NCBI RefSeq assembly: GCF_000968535.2
Contig: NC_016112.1
Span: 1,302,001 to 1,366,000, forward strand
From: Methylotuvimicrobium alcaliphilum 20Z
GTDB lineage: Bacteria > Pseudomonadota > Gammaproteobacteria > Methylococcales > Methylomonadaceae
Direction: 5' to 3'
Length of the DNA stretch: 64,000 nucleotides
The notes under the pieces are model-generated. The model saw only the letters and a program-made list of their open reading frames with translations, did no database searches and was not told where the DNA came from. Positions 8,665 to 16,423 of the stretch are shown here, piece after piece (the stretch's first letter is position 1; each line of letters starts with the position of its first letter). The translations under genes were made by a program, and so were the position numbers.

Positions 8665-9253
8665 AACACCGCTGTGGGCATCGGAGTCATTCTGGAAAAA
8701 AACCGCGATCTGGGTAACGGCCGGATCGTTTTTAATTTTAGTCGTATTAACATTCGATTCACTCAAACAAACTACGGCAGGAACGCAGAGGGTGCCTGCC
8801 TATGACGTGATCAATAAAAAAATCGATTATCAATTCGATAAGGAATTGAATAAATTTATGCCGGTCATCGGCGGAGAAGAGCTGTTATTCGGTAAGGAGT
8901 ACACCGAAGAAGAAGCCAGAGAGTTAGTCGATTTGGGTAAAAAGACCACACAGGCTAAAAATTGCATGAATTGCCATACCTTACTCGGTAACGGCGCCTA
9001 TTACGCGCCGGATTTGACCAAGGCTTGGTTGGATCAAGGCTGGATAAGCCCTGAGATGCGTGAGGACATGATGCTTCAGTTTTTAATGAACCCGGAAAAG
9101 AACGCTCGTACTTTCGGTACAGGCCGCAAGATGCCGAACTTGGGCATTACCGAAGCAGAAGCCAGAGGTGTTGTGGCTTTTTTGAAATGGATGTCGAGTA
9201 TCGACACGAACGGCTTTCCCTATAACTTTAAAACCTTGTACGCGGAGGATTGA
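8657..9253 (+). CDS. norC: Nitric oxide reductase subunit C (cytochrome c)
   Basis: 198 aa. It has one N-terminal membrane anchor (about residues 17-35) and a periplasmic cytochrome c domain with a single haem motif CMNCH (about residue 103). The sixth ligand is probably the Met in RKMPNLG. NorC passes electrons to NorB, which reduces NO to N2O. AGGAGG sits directly before the ATG, and the start lies inside the end of the upstream membrane protein gene. norB begins 2 nt after its stop. Length and order match cNOR operons. Confidence 0.95.
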   Translation: MNETPLWASESFWKKTAIWVTAGSFLILVVLTFDSLKQTTAGTQRVPAYDVINKKIDYQFDKELNKFMPVIGGEELLFGKEYTEEEARELVDLGKKTTQAKNCMNCHTLLGNGAYYAPDLTKAWLDQGWISPEMREDMMLQFLMNPEKNARTFGTGRKMPNLGITEAEARGVVAFLKWMSSIDTNGFPYNFKTLYAED

Positions 9254-9255
9254 TC

Positions 9256-10773
9256 ATGAAATCGGGTGGATTAGCGGGTGTGATTGAAAACGCGGGCGTA
9301 TTGGTCGACCGGTCGCGCGGTTATTGGCAGGATTTTCAGAACTGGGTGCAACTGGATAGTAGTACGCTGAGTCCGGGCAGGCAACTGGCGGTAAAATATT
9401 TCATCGTTGCGGTGATTTTGTTTTGTGCGCAAATTCTGTTCGGTCTGTTGGCTGCGCTGCAATTTATCTTTCCGGGCTTTCTTTATGAAATTTTGGATTT
9501 CAGTGTCAATCGTATGGTGCATATCAATGCGATGATTGTGTGGATGCTATACGGTTTCTTCGGGTGTATCTATTGGCTGTTGGAAGATGAAAGCGGCACC
9601 GAAATTGTTGGCTTAAAATACGGCAATATTGCGTTCTGGGTGTTGACCGGGGCAGTAACGATTGTCGTATTGGTTTATTTGCTCGTGCAAATCGGGCCGG
9701 GCAAGGACTCCAGTCTATGGTTCATCAACGAAGGCCGCGAATATATCGAAGCGCCGCGCTGGGCCGATATCGGCATCGTCGCGGTTGTGTTGACGTTCTT
9801 TTACAACGTCGTCGCGACCTTCAGCAAAGGCAAGTGGTCCGGAATCGCAGGTGTGTTGACATTAGACTTGGTCGCATTGGCCGGCTTGTATGTGGCAGGT
9901 ATGTTCTACATGACCAATATCACGCACGAACAATATTGGTGGTGGTGGGTTATTCATCTTTGGGTCGAAGCGACTTGGGAAGTCTTGGTTGGCGTGATCA
10001 TGGCCTGGTCGTTGATGAAACTGTTAGGCGTGCGGCGGAAAATCGTCGAAACCTGGCTGTATATCGAAGTGGCGTTGATGTTCGGTTCCGGCATACTGGG
10101 TTTGGGACATCATTATTTTTGGATCGGCACGCCGGAATATTGGCTCACGATCGGCGGTTTTTTCTCGGCGTTGGAACCGATACCGTTGGTTGCGATGGTC
10201 GTGCATGCGGTTTACGACGCCGGCGCGCATTCGTTCAAGACCGGCAACCATCCGGCCTTGGCCTGGATCATTGCGCAGGCCTTCGGTAACTTCTTCGGCG
10301 CGGGCGTTTGGGGCTTCATGCATACGCTGCCGCAGATCAACTTGTACACGCACGGCACACAATGGTCGGCTTCGCACGGACATTTGGCCTTCTTCGGCGC
10401 CTATGCGACGATCAATATCGCATTCTTTTATTTGGCGATACAGCACTGGCGAGGCGATGTCTGGATGGCCGGTGGCATCAAGCATGCCTGGCGCTGGAAA
10501 TGGGCCTTGGGTCTACTGAATGCCGGCGTGCTCGGCATGACGATTGCCTTATTGATCGCAGGCTACGAGCAATCTTTTATCGAACGTGCCGTCGAAGGAT
10601 CGACTTGGGGCGGCTATTTTGCAGCACAGTCTCAACCGGCCTTCCAAAGCGCGATGACGTGGCGTTTGTTTTTCGGATTGATCACAGCAAGCGGGTTAGT
10701 CTTGTTGGTTTGGGACTTGCTAACGATCGGCAAAGGTGAGGAGCGTAAGGCCGAAATGCCGCAACAGGCTTAA
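9256..10773 (+). CDS. norB: Nitric oxide reductase subunit B
   Basis: About 505 aa, 12 predicted membrane segments, haem-copper superfamily. Candidate haem and Fe-B ligands are visible: HINAMIVWMLYG, the WVIHLWVEATWEVL segment, GHHYFW, and HGHLAFFGAYATINIAFFY. The Glu in EATWEV is typical of NorB rather than of oxidases. NorB performs 2 NO to N2O in the inner membrane with electrons from NorC. The ATG at 9256 follows norC by 2 nt (upstream TTG 9250 is not preferred). A hairpin and a family C MITE lie just downstream. No norQ or norD is visible. Confidence 0.95.
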   Translation: MKSGGLAGVIENAGVLVDRSRGYWQDFQNWVQLDSSTLSPGRQLAVKYFIVAVILFCAQILFGLLAALQFIFPGFLYEILDFSVNRMVHINAMIVWMLYGFFGCIYWLLEDESGTEIVGLKYGNIAFWVLTGAVTIVVLVYLLVQIGPGKDSSLWFINEGREYIEAPRWADIGIVAVVLTFFYNVVATFSKGKWSGIAGVLTLDLVALAGLYVAGMFYMTNITHEQYWWWWVIHLWVEATWEVLVGVIMAWSLMKLLGVRRKIVETWLYIEVALMFGSGILGLGHHYFWIGTPEYWLTIGGFFSALEPIPLVAMVVHAVYDAGAHSFKTGNHPALAWIIAQAFGNFFGAGVWGFMHTLPQINLYTHGTQWSASHGHLAFFGAYATINIAFFYLAIQHWRGDVWMAGGIKHAWRWKWALGLLNAGVLGMTIALLIAGYEQSFIERAVEGSTWGGYFAAQSQPAFQSAMTWRLFFGLITASGLVLLVWDLLTIGKGEERKAEMPQQA

Positions 10774-10800
10774 AAAATAAGTCATTTGCCGCATAAAAAA

Positions 10801-10828
10801 GGCGCTTTATTCGAAAGAATAAAGCGCC
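10801..10828. terminator. Perfect 12-bp hairpin with GAAA loop after norB
   Basis: GGCGCTTTATTC pairs with GAATAAAGCGCC around a GAAA tetraloop. The A run lies on the 5' side, so the classical U-tract would favour minus-strand termination. On the plus strand it may still stabilise the norCB 3' end. Confidence 0.6.
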
Positions 10829-10912
10829 AAGGCCTTAACAAACAATCACAAAAGAGGAGGGTATACAAAACGAAAATTTACGCTTAGGATTTCGTGATAA
10901 ATAACATCCTGT

Positions 10913-11057
10913 GTAACTATTCAGTCCCCCGTCAATTATCGTTCCCACGCTCTGCGTGGGAACGCCTGAGTACCGCTCCAGCGGTACGAGACGCTAGAGC
11001 GTCTCGGTCTTCATTCCCACGCCGGAGCGTGGGAACGATAGGGGTGTGAATAATTAC
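10913..11057. mobile_element. Family C MITE, copy 2, with 8-bp target duplication
   Basis: 145 bp, nearly identical to the copy at 6508 and in the same orientation, flanked by CATCCTGT at 10905-10912 and 11058-11065. The two copies bracket the haemoglobin/norCB cluster, but their different target duplications show independent insertions. Confidence 0.9.
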
Positions 11058-11065
11058 CATCCTGT

Positions 11066-11520
11066 AATGATGTAATGTGTTTAGGGTACGGTAACTCGCT
11101 TGGCAGGACGCCGTGAACCCAGCACCTAAATTATCCAAGGCAATTAATCATGGCCATTGAGTTATGGAATTTAGGTGCTGGGTGAATACGTCCATGTAGG
11201 CTTGACGGCGGCTATCAGGTTGCCATGGATGGCATGAATGCAGATTTTGCAGGAGCAAAAATCTGCCCTGCCGCCGACACCTGCAAACCCCTTCCAACAG
11301 TTGTCTAAGTTATTTCATGCTCGTTCCTTAGCTTGATGCGTATGGGCCTAACACCCCGGCGACTCCTTAAGTAATGCCGAAATTTGAAGTGCGAAAGGTA
11401 TATGACCAAATCCTAAGTATATCGAGAACAAAACGCTCAGTTCCTATGGTAATACGGGATAGAGAGGAAAGAGGAAAGAGGAATGAGGGCTTGACAAGCG
11501 TTTTAAATGTTGCATCATTT
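11066..11520. repeat. Family E repeat remnant hosting a 65-bp palindromic element
   Basis: Between norB and the next gene there is no credible CDS. A family E-like repeat runs from about 11094 to 11404: it contains GGACGCCGTGAA early and ends GCCGAAATTTGAAGTGCG. It is split by a small inverted-repeat element at 11118-11182. The stretch 11405-11520 shows nothing recognisable apart from short purine-rich direct repeats (GAGGAAAGA). Confidence 0.6.
11118..11182. mobile_element. 65-bp mini inverted-repeat element with TGAA duplication
   Basis: Perfect 15-bp ends CCCAGCACCTAAATT and its complement bound a 65-bp sequence that sits inside a family E repeat. TGAA lies on each side (11114-11117 and 11183-11186). 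Removing the element and one TGAA restores the usual family E wording, which supports insertion. Confidence 0.7.
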
Positions 11521-11660
11521 TGCTAACTGCTAACTGCTAACTGCTAACTGCTAACTGCTAACTGCTAACTGCTAACTGCTAACTGCTAACTGCTAACTGC
11601 TAACTGCTAACTGCTAACTGCTAACTGCTAACTGCTAACTGCTAACTGCTAACTGCTAAC
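11521..11660. repeat. Tandem heptanucleotide array, 20 copies of TGCTAAC
   Basis: Exactly 20 uninterrupted copies of the 7-mer TGCTAAC. It ends next to the reading frame of the YgjP-like gene. Such arrays change length by slippage. Because 7 is not a multiple of 3 and TAA occurs in the unit, no frame can read through it. Confidence 0.97.
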
Positions 11661-11758
11661 CAACCCGAGACACAACCATTTCCAATTTACCTTTTACTTA
11701 TCAAATTCGCCGCAGTTCAAGGGCGACTAAAGCGCGGATTACGGTAGCGCCTGGTAAG

Positions 11759-12397
11759 GTGCAAGTCGTCGCGCCGTCGGGCATTTCCGAGCGAACGTTG
11801 CATCGTTTTGTCGAGCAAAAACAGCAGTGGGTTGTTCAAGCGCTGAACCGCTTGGAAGCGCGCGTCCAACAGGTGGAAAGCTTGGCGCCGGAATTTTATA
11901 TAGACGGTGCCGAGATTCCTTATCAGGGCGAGCGCTATCGGCTCAACGTCATGCCGACCCGTTTGAAGCGAATCAAAATTGAATTTTCCGATCGTTTCAT
12001 TGCACATGTGCCGGAAGCCATGCCTTCGGGCGATCATAGCGAGGCGATACGGGGCGCTTTGATTCGTTGGATGAAGCTCGACGCCAAGCTCAAGACCGAA
12101 CAGTATGTCGAAAAACATGCGCACAAACACTTGTTATCGCCCCGGTCGATCTCGATCCGCTCGCAAAAAAGCCGATGGGGAAGTTGCGGCATTCATAACG
12201 ATATACATCTCAATTGGCTGTTGATTCTGGCTCCGCCCGAAGTATTCGAATATGTCGTCGTGCATGAATTGTGTCATATTAAAGTCAGAAATCATTCTAG
12301 TCAGTTCTGGGCGTTGGTCGCCGACCATTTACCCGATTACCGGCAGCGACGGAATTGGCTCAAAGAGCAGGGCAGCCGGCTGATGAAGGGCCTATAA
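11759..12397 (+). CDS. YgjP-like (DUF45) metalloprotein with damaged 5' end
   Basis: The coded protein has the DUF45/M48-like zinc motif VVHELCHIKVRNHSSQFW (HExxH, about residue 165) and the preceding family block RSQKSRWGSC. Family members begin with a strand of the form PFTYQIRRS, which is present in frame upstream (11690-11716) but has no ATG, GTG or TTG before the stop at 11657. The first conventional start is GTG 11759, which removes about 25 family-typical residues. The 20-copy TGCTAAC array abuts exactly here, so the natural start was probably lost. An ATT at 11678 could be a weak start. E. coli YgjP is reported as a UTP pyrophosphatase. It is followed 6 bp later by a thioredoxin-like gene. 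Confidence 0.75.
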   Translation: MQVVAPSGISERTLHRFVEQKQQWVVQALNRLEARVQQVESLAPEFYIDGAEIPYQGERYRLNVMPTRLKRIKIEFSDRFIAHVPEAMPSGDHSEAIRGALIRWMKLDAKLKTEQYVEKHAHKHLLSPRSISIRSQKSRWGSCGIHNDIHLNWLLILAPPEVFEYVVVHELCHIKVRNHSSQFWALVADHLPDYRQRRNWLKEQGSRLMKGL

Positions 12398-12403
12398 ACA
12401 CCG

Positions 12404-12886
12404 ATGACAATCAAAAAACTTTTGTTTTACGGCGCGATTGCCGTCATTTTGTTTGCCGGGCAGTTTTTATATAGCCGGGGATTGGCGACCGGAAAACCGC
12501 CTGAATTGGCGCAAACGACAATTCAGGGCGAGCGTGTTTCCGACCGAATTGCGACCGGCCCCGGCTTGATTTATTTCTGGGCCGAATGGTGCCGAATATG
12601 CGCGATGATGCAGGCGCCGGTCGGTGCGGTACTGAACGACTTTCCGGGCGTGACTGTGGCTTTGAGATCGGGCGATGCAGATGAGGTGAAGGATTATCTC
12701 GATAAAAAAGCATTAAATTGGCCTGCGGTCATCGACGAAGACGGCTTGATCGGCGATCGCTTCGGGATTCGGGGTGTGCCGGCGGTTTTTATTTTAAATC
12801 CTGAAGGCGAGATCGTTTTTACGTCGGTCGGCTACAGTACCGAATGGGGCTTGCGCTTCAGGCTTTGGCTGGCCGCTTGGCTTTGA
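12404..12886 (+). CDS. Membrane-anchored thioredoxin-like protein disulfide oxidoreductase
   Basis: 160 aa. An N-terminal signal anchor (about residues 5-25) is followed by a thioredoxin fold with the redox motif WAEWCRICAMM (CxxC, about residue 62) and a cis-Pro region GIRGVPAVFIL. It resembles TlpA or ScsD-like periplasmic thiol reductases. Its end is followed 17 bp later by the spermidine-synthase-like gene, so the two may be co-transcribed. Target proteins unknown. Confidence 0.8.
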   Translation: MTIKKLLFYGAIAVILFAGQFLYSRGLATGKPPELAQTTIQGERVSDRIATGPGLIYFWAEWCRICAMMQAPVGAVLNDFPGVTVALRSGDADEVKDYLDKKALNWPAVIDEDGLIGDRFGIRGVPAVFILNPEGEIVFTSVGYSTEWGLRFRLWLAAWL

Positions 12887-12903
12887 ACGTGAACGAGTCC
12901 AAG

Positions 12904-15381
12904 ATGAGATCGTCAAGCCGGCCGCTCGCGTCTGTCGCCGCGCTGTTTTTCATGACCGGCATGGCGGCGCTGATTTATGAGGTGTTGTGGCTAAAAGAGC
13001 TGGGCCTGTTGTTCGGAAATACCTCTCAGGCAATGGCGACAACATTGACCGCGTTTTTCTTGGGGCTGGCCGCCGGCAGTTATTATTGGGGGCGAAAAGC
13101 TGCAGCTTACCGGGAGCCGCTAAAATTGTACGCCGGGCTCGAGGTTGCGGTTGCCGTTTGCGCGGCAGGTTATTTCATATTACTCGAGGCCTATGGCCGG
13201 ATCTATCCGTGGGTATTCGATTGCTGCGGCAATCATGCCGGGTTGTTTACCGGCGTCAAATTCGCCTTGTCGTTGACGGTGTTGTTTCCACCGGCTTTTT
13301 TCATGGGCGGTACGCTGCCGGTGCTGAGTCATTTTGCGGCGCCGAATCGAGACGATTTAGGCCGCAACACGGCCTTGCTATACGGTGTCAATACCTTGGG
13401 CGCGGTGGCCGGTGCGCTGTTGGCAGGGTTTTATTTGCCGGTTTGGCTAGGCTTTAGGGCCAGTTACGGATTGGCGATGGCGATTTCGTTGACGGTCGCG
13501 GCGGGCGCTTATGTCTTATCGAAACCGCAAACTGAGCGAAGCCGAGCGCCGGTTGAAACCGGCAGCATCGTTTTTCGTCCGCTCGCCGTCATCGCGTTCA
13601 TGTCGGGGCTCTCGATGCTGGCCTTGCAAGTATTGTGGGGCAGGATGTTCGCGCAGGTACTGCAAAATTCGGTCTATACCTTCGCGTTGATTCTATCGGT
13701 GTTTCTGATTTGTTTGGCTTTGTCGGGGTTTCTGGCGCGCTGGTTGATGGCCGTTCGATTCGATGCCGGAAAGCTGTTGTTCGGCTCGCTGATTGCCGGC
13801 GGCCTTTTGGTTAATATTGGGCCTTTCGTGTTTTTGGCGTGGACCGACGAGTTGCACTATATCGGTTCGGATGTCGGTTGGTATGCTTATTTGCTGCAAA
13901 TCGCGGCACCCGCAGCGGTTATCATGGGGCCTCCTTTGCTATTGTTGGGTATGGCCTTGCCGCTGTCGATTCGTTTGGCGCAAAATCACGGACCAAGCGG
14001 TGGAGCGCTGGTCGGGCAATTGGTCGGGATCAATACCTTGGGCGCGATAGCCGGTTCCATCATCGCCGGTTTCTTGATATTGGAATGGATGGGGCTATGG
14101 GCCGGGATTCGATTGATTGCGGTTCTGTATTTTTTGACGGCCGCCTATTGGTTCAGTCGGACCACGGAGATAACTTCTAACTATCGACAGCCTGGTCTTT
14201 CCGATAGTCAGAAATTATTTCGATCAGACTGGTGGAGTCAACGGGGAGGGTTGTATTTACCGGCAATCGGCATTTTATTGGCTGTTTCTGCATTCGACAC
14301 CGGTAAGTTGCCCCTGGTTAAAGTCGATCCGGTCAACGAAGAAGAAAGCCTACTGGAATTTTGGGAAAGCAGCGCCGGAACGGTCGCGGTGATCCGGCGC
14401 GGCGAACATTTGAAAATCAAGGTTAATAATCACTATACGTTGGGCGGGACAGGCTCTTTCAAGCTCGAGCAATTGACCGGCTCGTTGCCGGTTGCCTTGC
14501 ATCGTAAGCCGCGTTCGGTTTATATATTGGGCCTCGGTACCGGCATTACCGCAGGCGGCGTGTTGGAACACCCGATTCAGAGCCTGACCGTGACCGAGTT
14601 GCTGAATGATGTCGTCGCGGCATCGGATAAATATTTCGGCGCCTACACCAACGGTTTGTTTTACGACCCGAGAGTGCGTGTCTTGCATGAGGACGGCCGT
14701 AATTATTTGCGCGGCGCGCGTGAAAAATTCGATGTGATGATCGGCGATTTGTTCGTACCCTGGGAAGCCGGTACCGGAAGTCTTTATTCGCTCGAACATT
14801 TTAGGACGGTCGCCGAACGCTTGAATGAAAACGGTTTGTTTATGCAATGGCTGCCGGCTTATCAATTGTCGCAAGTCGAATTCGATGTGATCGCCAGAAC
14901 CTTTTTGGAAGTTTTTCCTTATGCGACGGTGTGGCGCGCCGATTTCGGGGCATTGAGGCCGGTCTTGGGTTTGTTGGGCAGCAAGAGCAATCAAGATTTT
15001 GCGGCATTGTCGGCGGAGCGTCATCAAAAACTACTGTTGCATTTTGCCGGCGATTTGGTTTCCATAAGAAGCCGTTTCGAACAGGCGCGGCTGAATACCG
15101 ACGACAGGCCTATCATCGAGTTTTCCGCGCCGGTGAGTCAACGCTCGATTAAAACCGGACGGCAGGAATGGCTGGTCGGCGCCGATTTGATCGAATTAAT
15201 GGAGGCGCTGCAACCTAGCGTTTCGGATTATATGATCGATGTTCCGAAGCCTTCGAAGCAATGGCCGCAAGCCGGTTTCAATTTGCAAAAGGCGCAATGG
15301 CTTCGCTACCAAGGCAGGCTGAAAGAGGCCGAGCAAGCCATGGCGAATTATCGGAAATTGCTTGGCGAAGAAGAACAATAG
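12904..15381 (+). CDS. Membrane-fused spermidine synthase-like protein
   Basis: About 825 aa. The first about 450 residues are a polytopic membrane region with two similar halves (MTGMAALIYEVLWLKELGLL and MSGLSMLALQVLWGRMFAQV). The soluble second half is a spermidine-synthase-like Rossmann domain with SVYILGLGTGITAGG, DDVVAAS-like acidic residues and HEDGRNYLRGAREKFDVMIGD. A short TPR-like helix pair ends the protein. Such fusions are common in bacteria; aminopropyl transfer is not shown for most, so the substrate is unknown. The ATG at 12904 is chosen because the family starts at this point; an upstream ATG at 12844 overlaps the previous gene. Confidence 0.8.
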   Translation: MRSSSRPLASVAALFFMTGMAALIYEVLWLKELGLLFGNTSQAMATTLTAFFLGLAAGSYYWGRKAAAYREPLKLYAGLEVAVAVCAAGYFILLEAYGRIYPWVFDCCGNHAGLFTGVKFALSLTVLFPPAFFMGGTLPVLSHFAAPNRDDLGRNTALLYGVNTLGAVAGALLAGFYLPVWLGFRASYGLAMAISLTVAAGAYVLSKPQTERSRAPVETGSIVFRPLAVIAFMSGLSMLALQVLWGRMFAQVLQNSVYTFALILSVFLICLALSGFLARWLMAVRFDAGKLLFGSLIAGGLLVNIGPFVFLAWTDELHYIGSDVGWYAYLLQIAAPAAVIMGPPLLLLGMALPLSIRLAQNHGPSGGALVGQLVGINTLGAIAGSIIAGFLILEWMGLWAGIRLIAVLYFLTAAYWFSRTTEITSNYRQPGLSDSQKLFRSDWWSQRGGLYLPAIGILLAVSAFDTGKLPLVKVDPVNEEESLLEFWESSAGTVAVIRRGEHLKIKVNNHYTLGGTGSFKLEQLTGSLPVALHRKPRSVYILGLGTGITAGGVLEHPIQSLTVTELLNDVVAASDKYFGAYTNGLFYDPRVRVLHEDGRNYLRGAREKFDVMIGDLFVPWEAGTGSLYSLEHFRTVAERLNENGLFMQWLPAYQLSQVEFDVIARTFLEVFPYATVWRADFGALRPVLGLLGSKSNQDFAALSAERHQKLLLHFAGDLVSIRSRFEQARLNTDDRPIIEFSAPVSQRSIKTGRQEWLVGADLIELMEALQPSVSDYMIDVPKPSKQWPQAGFNLQKAQWLRYQGRLKEAEQAMANYRKLLGEEEQ

Positions 15382-15423
15382 CGAGTAATTCGCTTGTTTT
15401 GCTGGTTGCCAGGGAGGACGACC

Positions 15424-15588
15424 ATACCTTTCGCACTTCCAATTTCGGTAGTGCCTTAGGAGGCGCCGGGGTGTTCGGCAAGGGCTGTGACAGCAGGGAT
15501 GCTGTCACAGAGCCTACATGGACGTATTCAAGGCGTCCTTTGACGGTCACGCCGGTGCCGAATTTTGATCTCCGATAGGTATACACAA
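15424..15588. repeat. Family E dispersed repeat
   Basis: It reads TACCTTTCGCACTTC at one end and GAATTTTGATCTCCGAT near the other, with GACGTATTCAAGGCGTCC inside. Related copies, in either orientation, lie at 19636-19845, 25134-25374, 26005-26144 and 27938-28146, with remnants near 11100-11404 and 50398. Ends share TATACC. No target duplication is clear. Confidence 0.8.
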
Positions 15589-15612
15589 GTCATGTATTAC
15601 CTTTTGTCGTTT

Positions 15613-15841
15613 CCTGATTAGCAAGATGCTTCAGCTTGCCGAAGCCAACTGTCCGAGCAGTGACCAGTCGTAGCCACTTTTGCGGGACGGGTTATTTAAC
15701 CCGTCCCCAACGTTTCGGTTTGCCCTAAACATTTCGGCTAACTTCGGCCAAAGTCAAAACGTTTAGGACGGGGTTGCAAACCCCGTCCTGCTAGGGATAT
15801 GCTGGTTTTTGGGCTTTAGCTGAAGAGACTTGCTAATCAGG
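15613..15841. mobile_element. Family B MITE, copy 2, with 8-bp target duplication
   Basis: 229 bp, nearly identical to the copy at 3534 and same orientation, flanked by TGTCGTTT at 15605-15612 and 15842-15849. It lies between the spermidine-synthase-like gene and the ABM monooxygenase gene. Confidence 0.9.
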
Positions 15842-15889
15842 TGTCGTTTTGACTAACGAGTCTTCGATATCATTTATTGCTGCTTAACA

Positions 15890-16050
15890 CTCTCGGCTTC
15901 GAAGTCGCGATCTGGGGATCGCTCCCACGGAGCATCCGCCCCTTGTGGGAGCGACGCCTTCGTCGCGATTTCGAAGCCGGAGCGTTAGGTGACAACAAAC
16001 GGTATCGAGGTCACACTCGCTAAACCTCGAAGGATACGCAATGCGTTCCA
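15890..16050. repeat. Family G REP-like palindrome
   Basis: An imperfect inverted repeat built on TCGCGATCTGGGGATCGCTC and GTGGGAGCGACGCCTTCGTC, followed by a tail GGTATCGAGGTCACACTCGC. A second copy, with the same tail, lies at 45381-45515, where the tail abuts the interrupted Uma2 gene. No function assigned. Confidence 0.7.
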
Positions 16051-16123
16051 TAGCAACCGGAAAGAAAAACGATTCAGCTTTCACTGAATGCATTTACCTT
16101 TAAAAACCTATCAAGGAGTCTTT

Positions 16124-16420
16124 ATGCACGTAACTTTGGTTCATGTTCACGTTAAACTCGATCATATCGACGATTTTATCGCCGCCACGAAACGCAATCA
16201 TGAAGCGTCGATTCGCGAAGCCGGCAACCGCCGCTTCGATGTATTGCAATCGCCCGAAAATCCGGGGCAGTTCATTTTATACGAAGCCTACGTTTCCGCC
16301 GAAGATGCCGCAGCCCATAAACAAACCGAGCATTATTTTGCTTGGCGCGATACGGTCGCCGATTGGATGGCCGAGCCCCGTCAAGGGATTCGTTACGAAG
16401 GACTATTTCCGCAGGGGTAA
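16124..16420 (+). CDS. ABM-domain (YgiN/LsrG-like) monooxygenase
   Basis: 98 aa, single antibiotic biosynthesis monooxygenase fold: MHVTLVHVHVKLDHIDDFI at the start, NPGQFILYEAYVSAEDAAAH in the middle. Members are small dimeric quinol or signal-molecule modifying enzymes. The ATG at 16124 has AAGGAGTC upstream; an in-frame upstream start at 16088 is not needed. It lies 3 bp before the Fe-ADH gene, so the pair is an operon. The substrate is unknown; pairing with an alcohol dehydrogenase suggests joint oxidation of a small carbonyl compound. Confidence 0.8.
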   Translation: MHVTLVHVHVKLDHIDDFIAATKRNHEASIREAGNRRFDVLQSPENPGQFILYEAYVSAEDAAAHKQTEHYFAWRDTVADWMAEPRQGIRYEGLFPQG

Positions 16421-16423
16421 ACG

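Noticed and set aside
6508-11057. Composite transposon made by two family C copies around norCB
   Set aside because: Each copy has its own 8-bp duplication and there is no duplication at the outer ends, so they inserted separately.
11521-11660. CRISPR-like array
   Set aside because: Units are 7 bp with no spacers; it is a simple tandem repeat.
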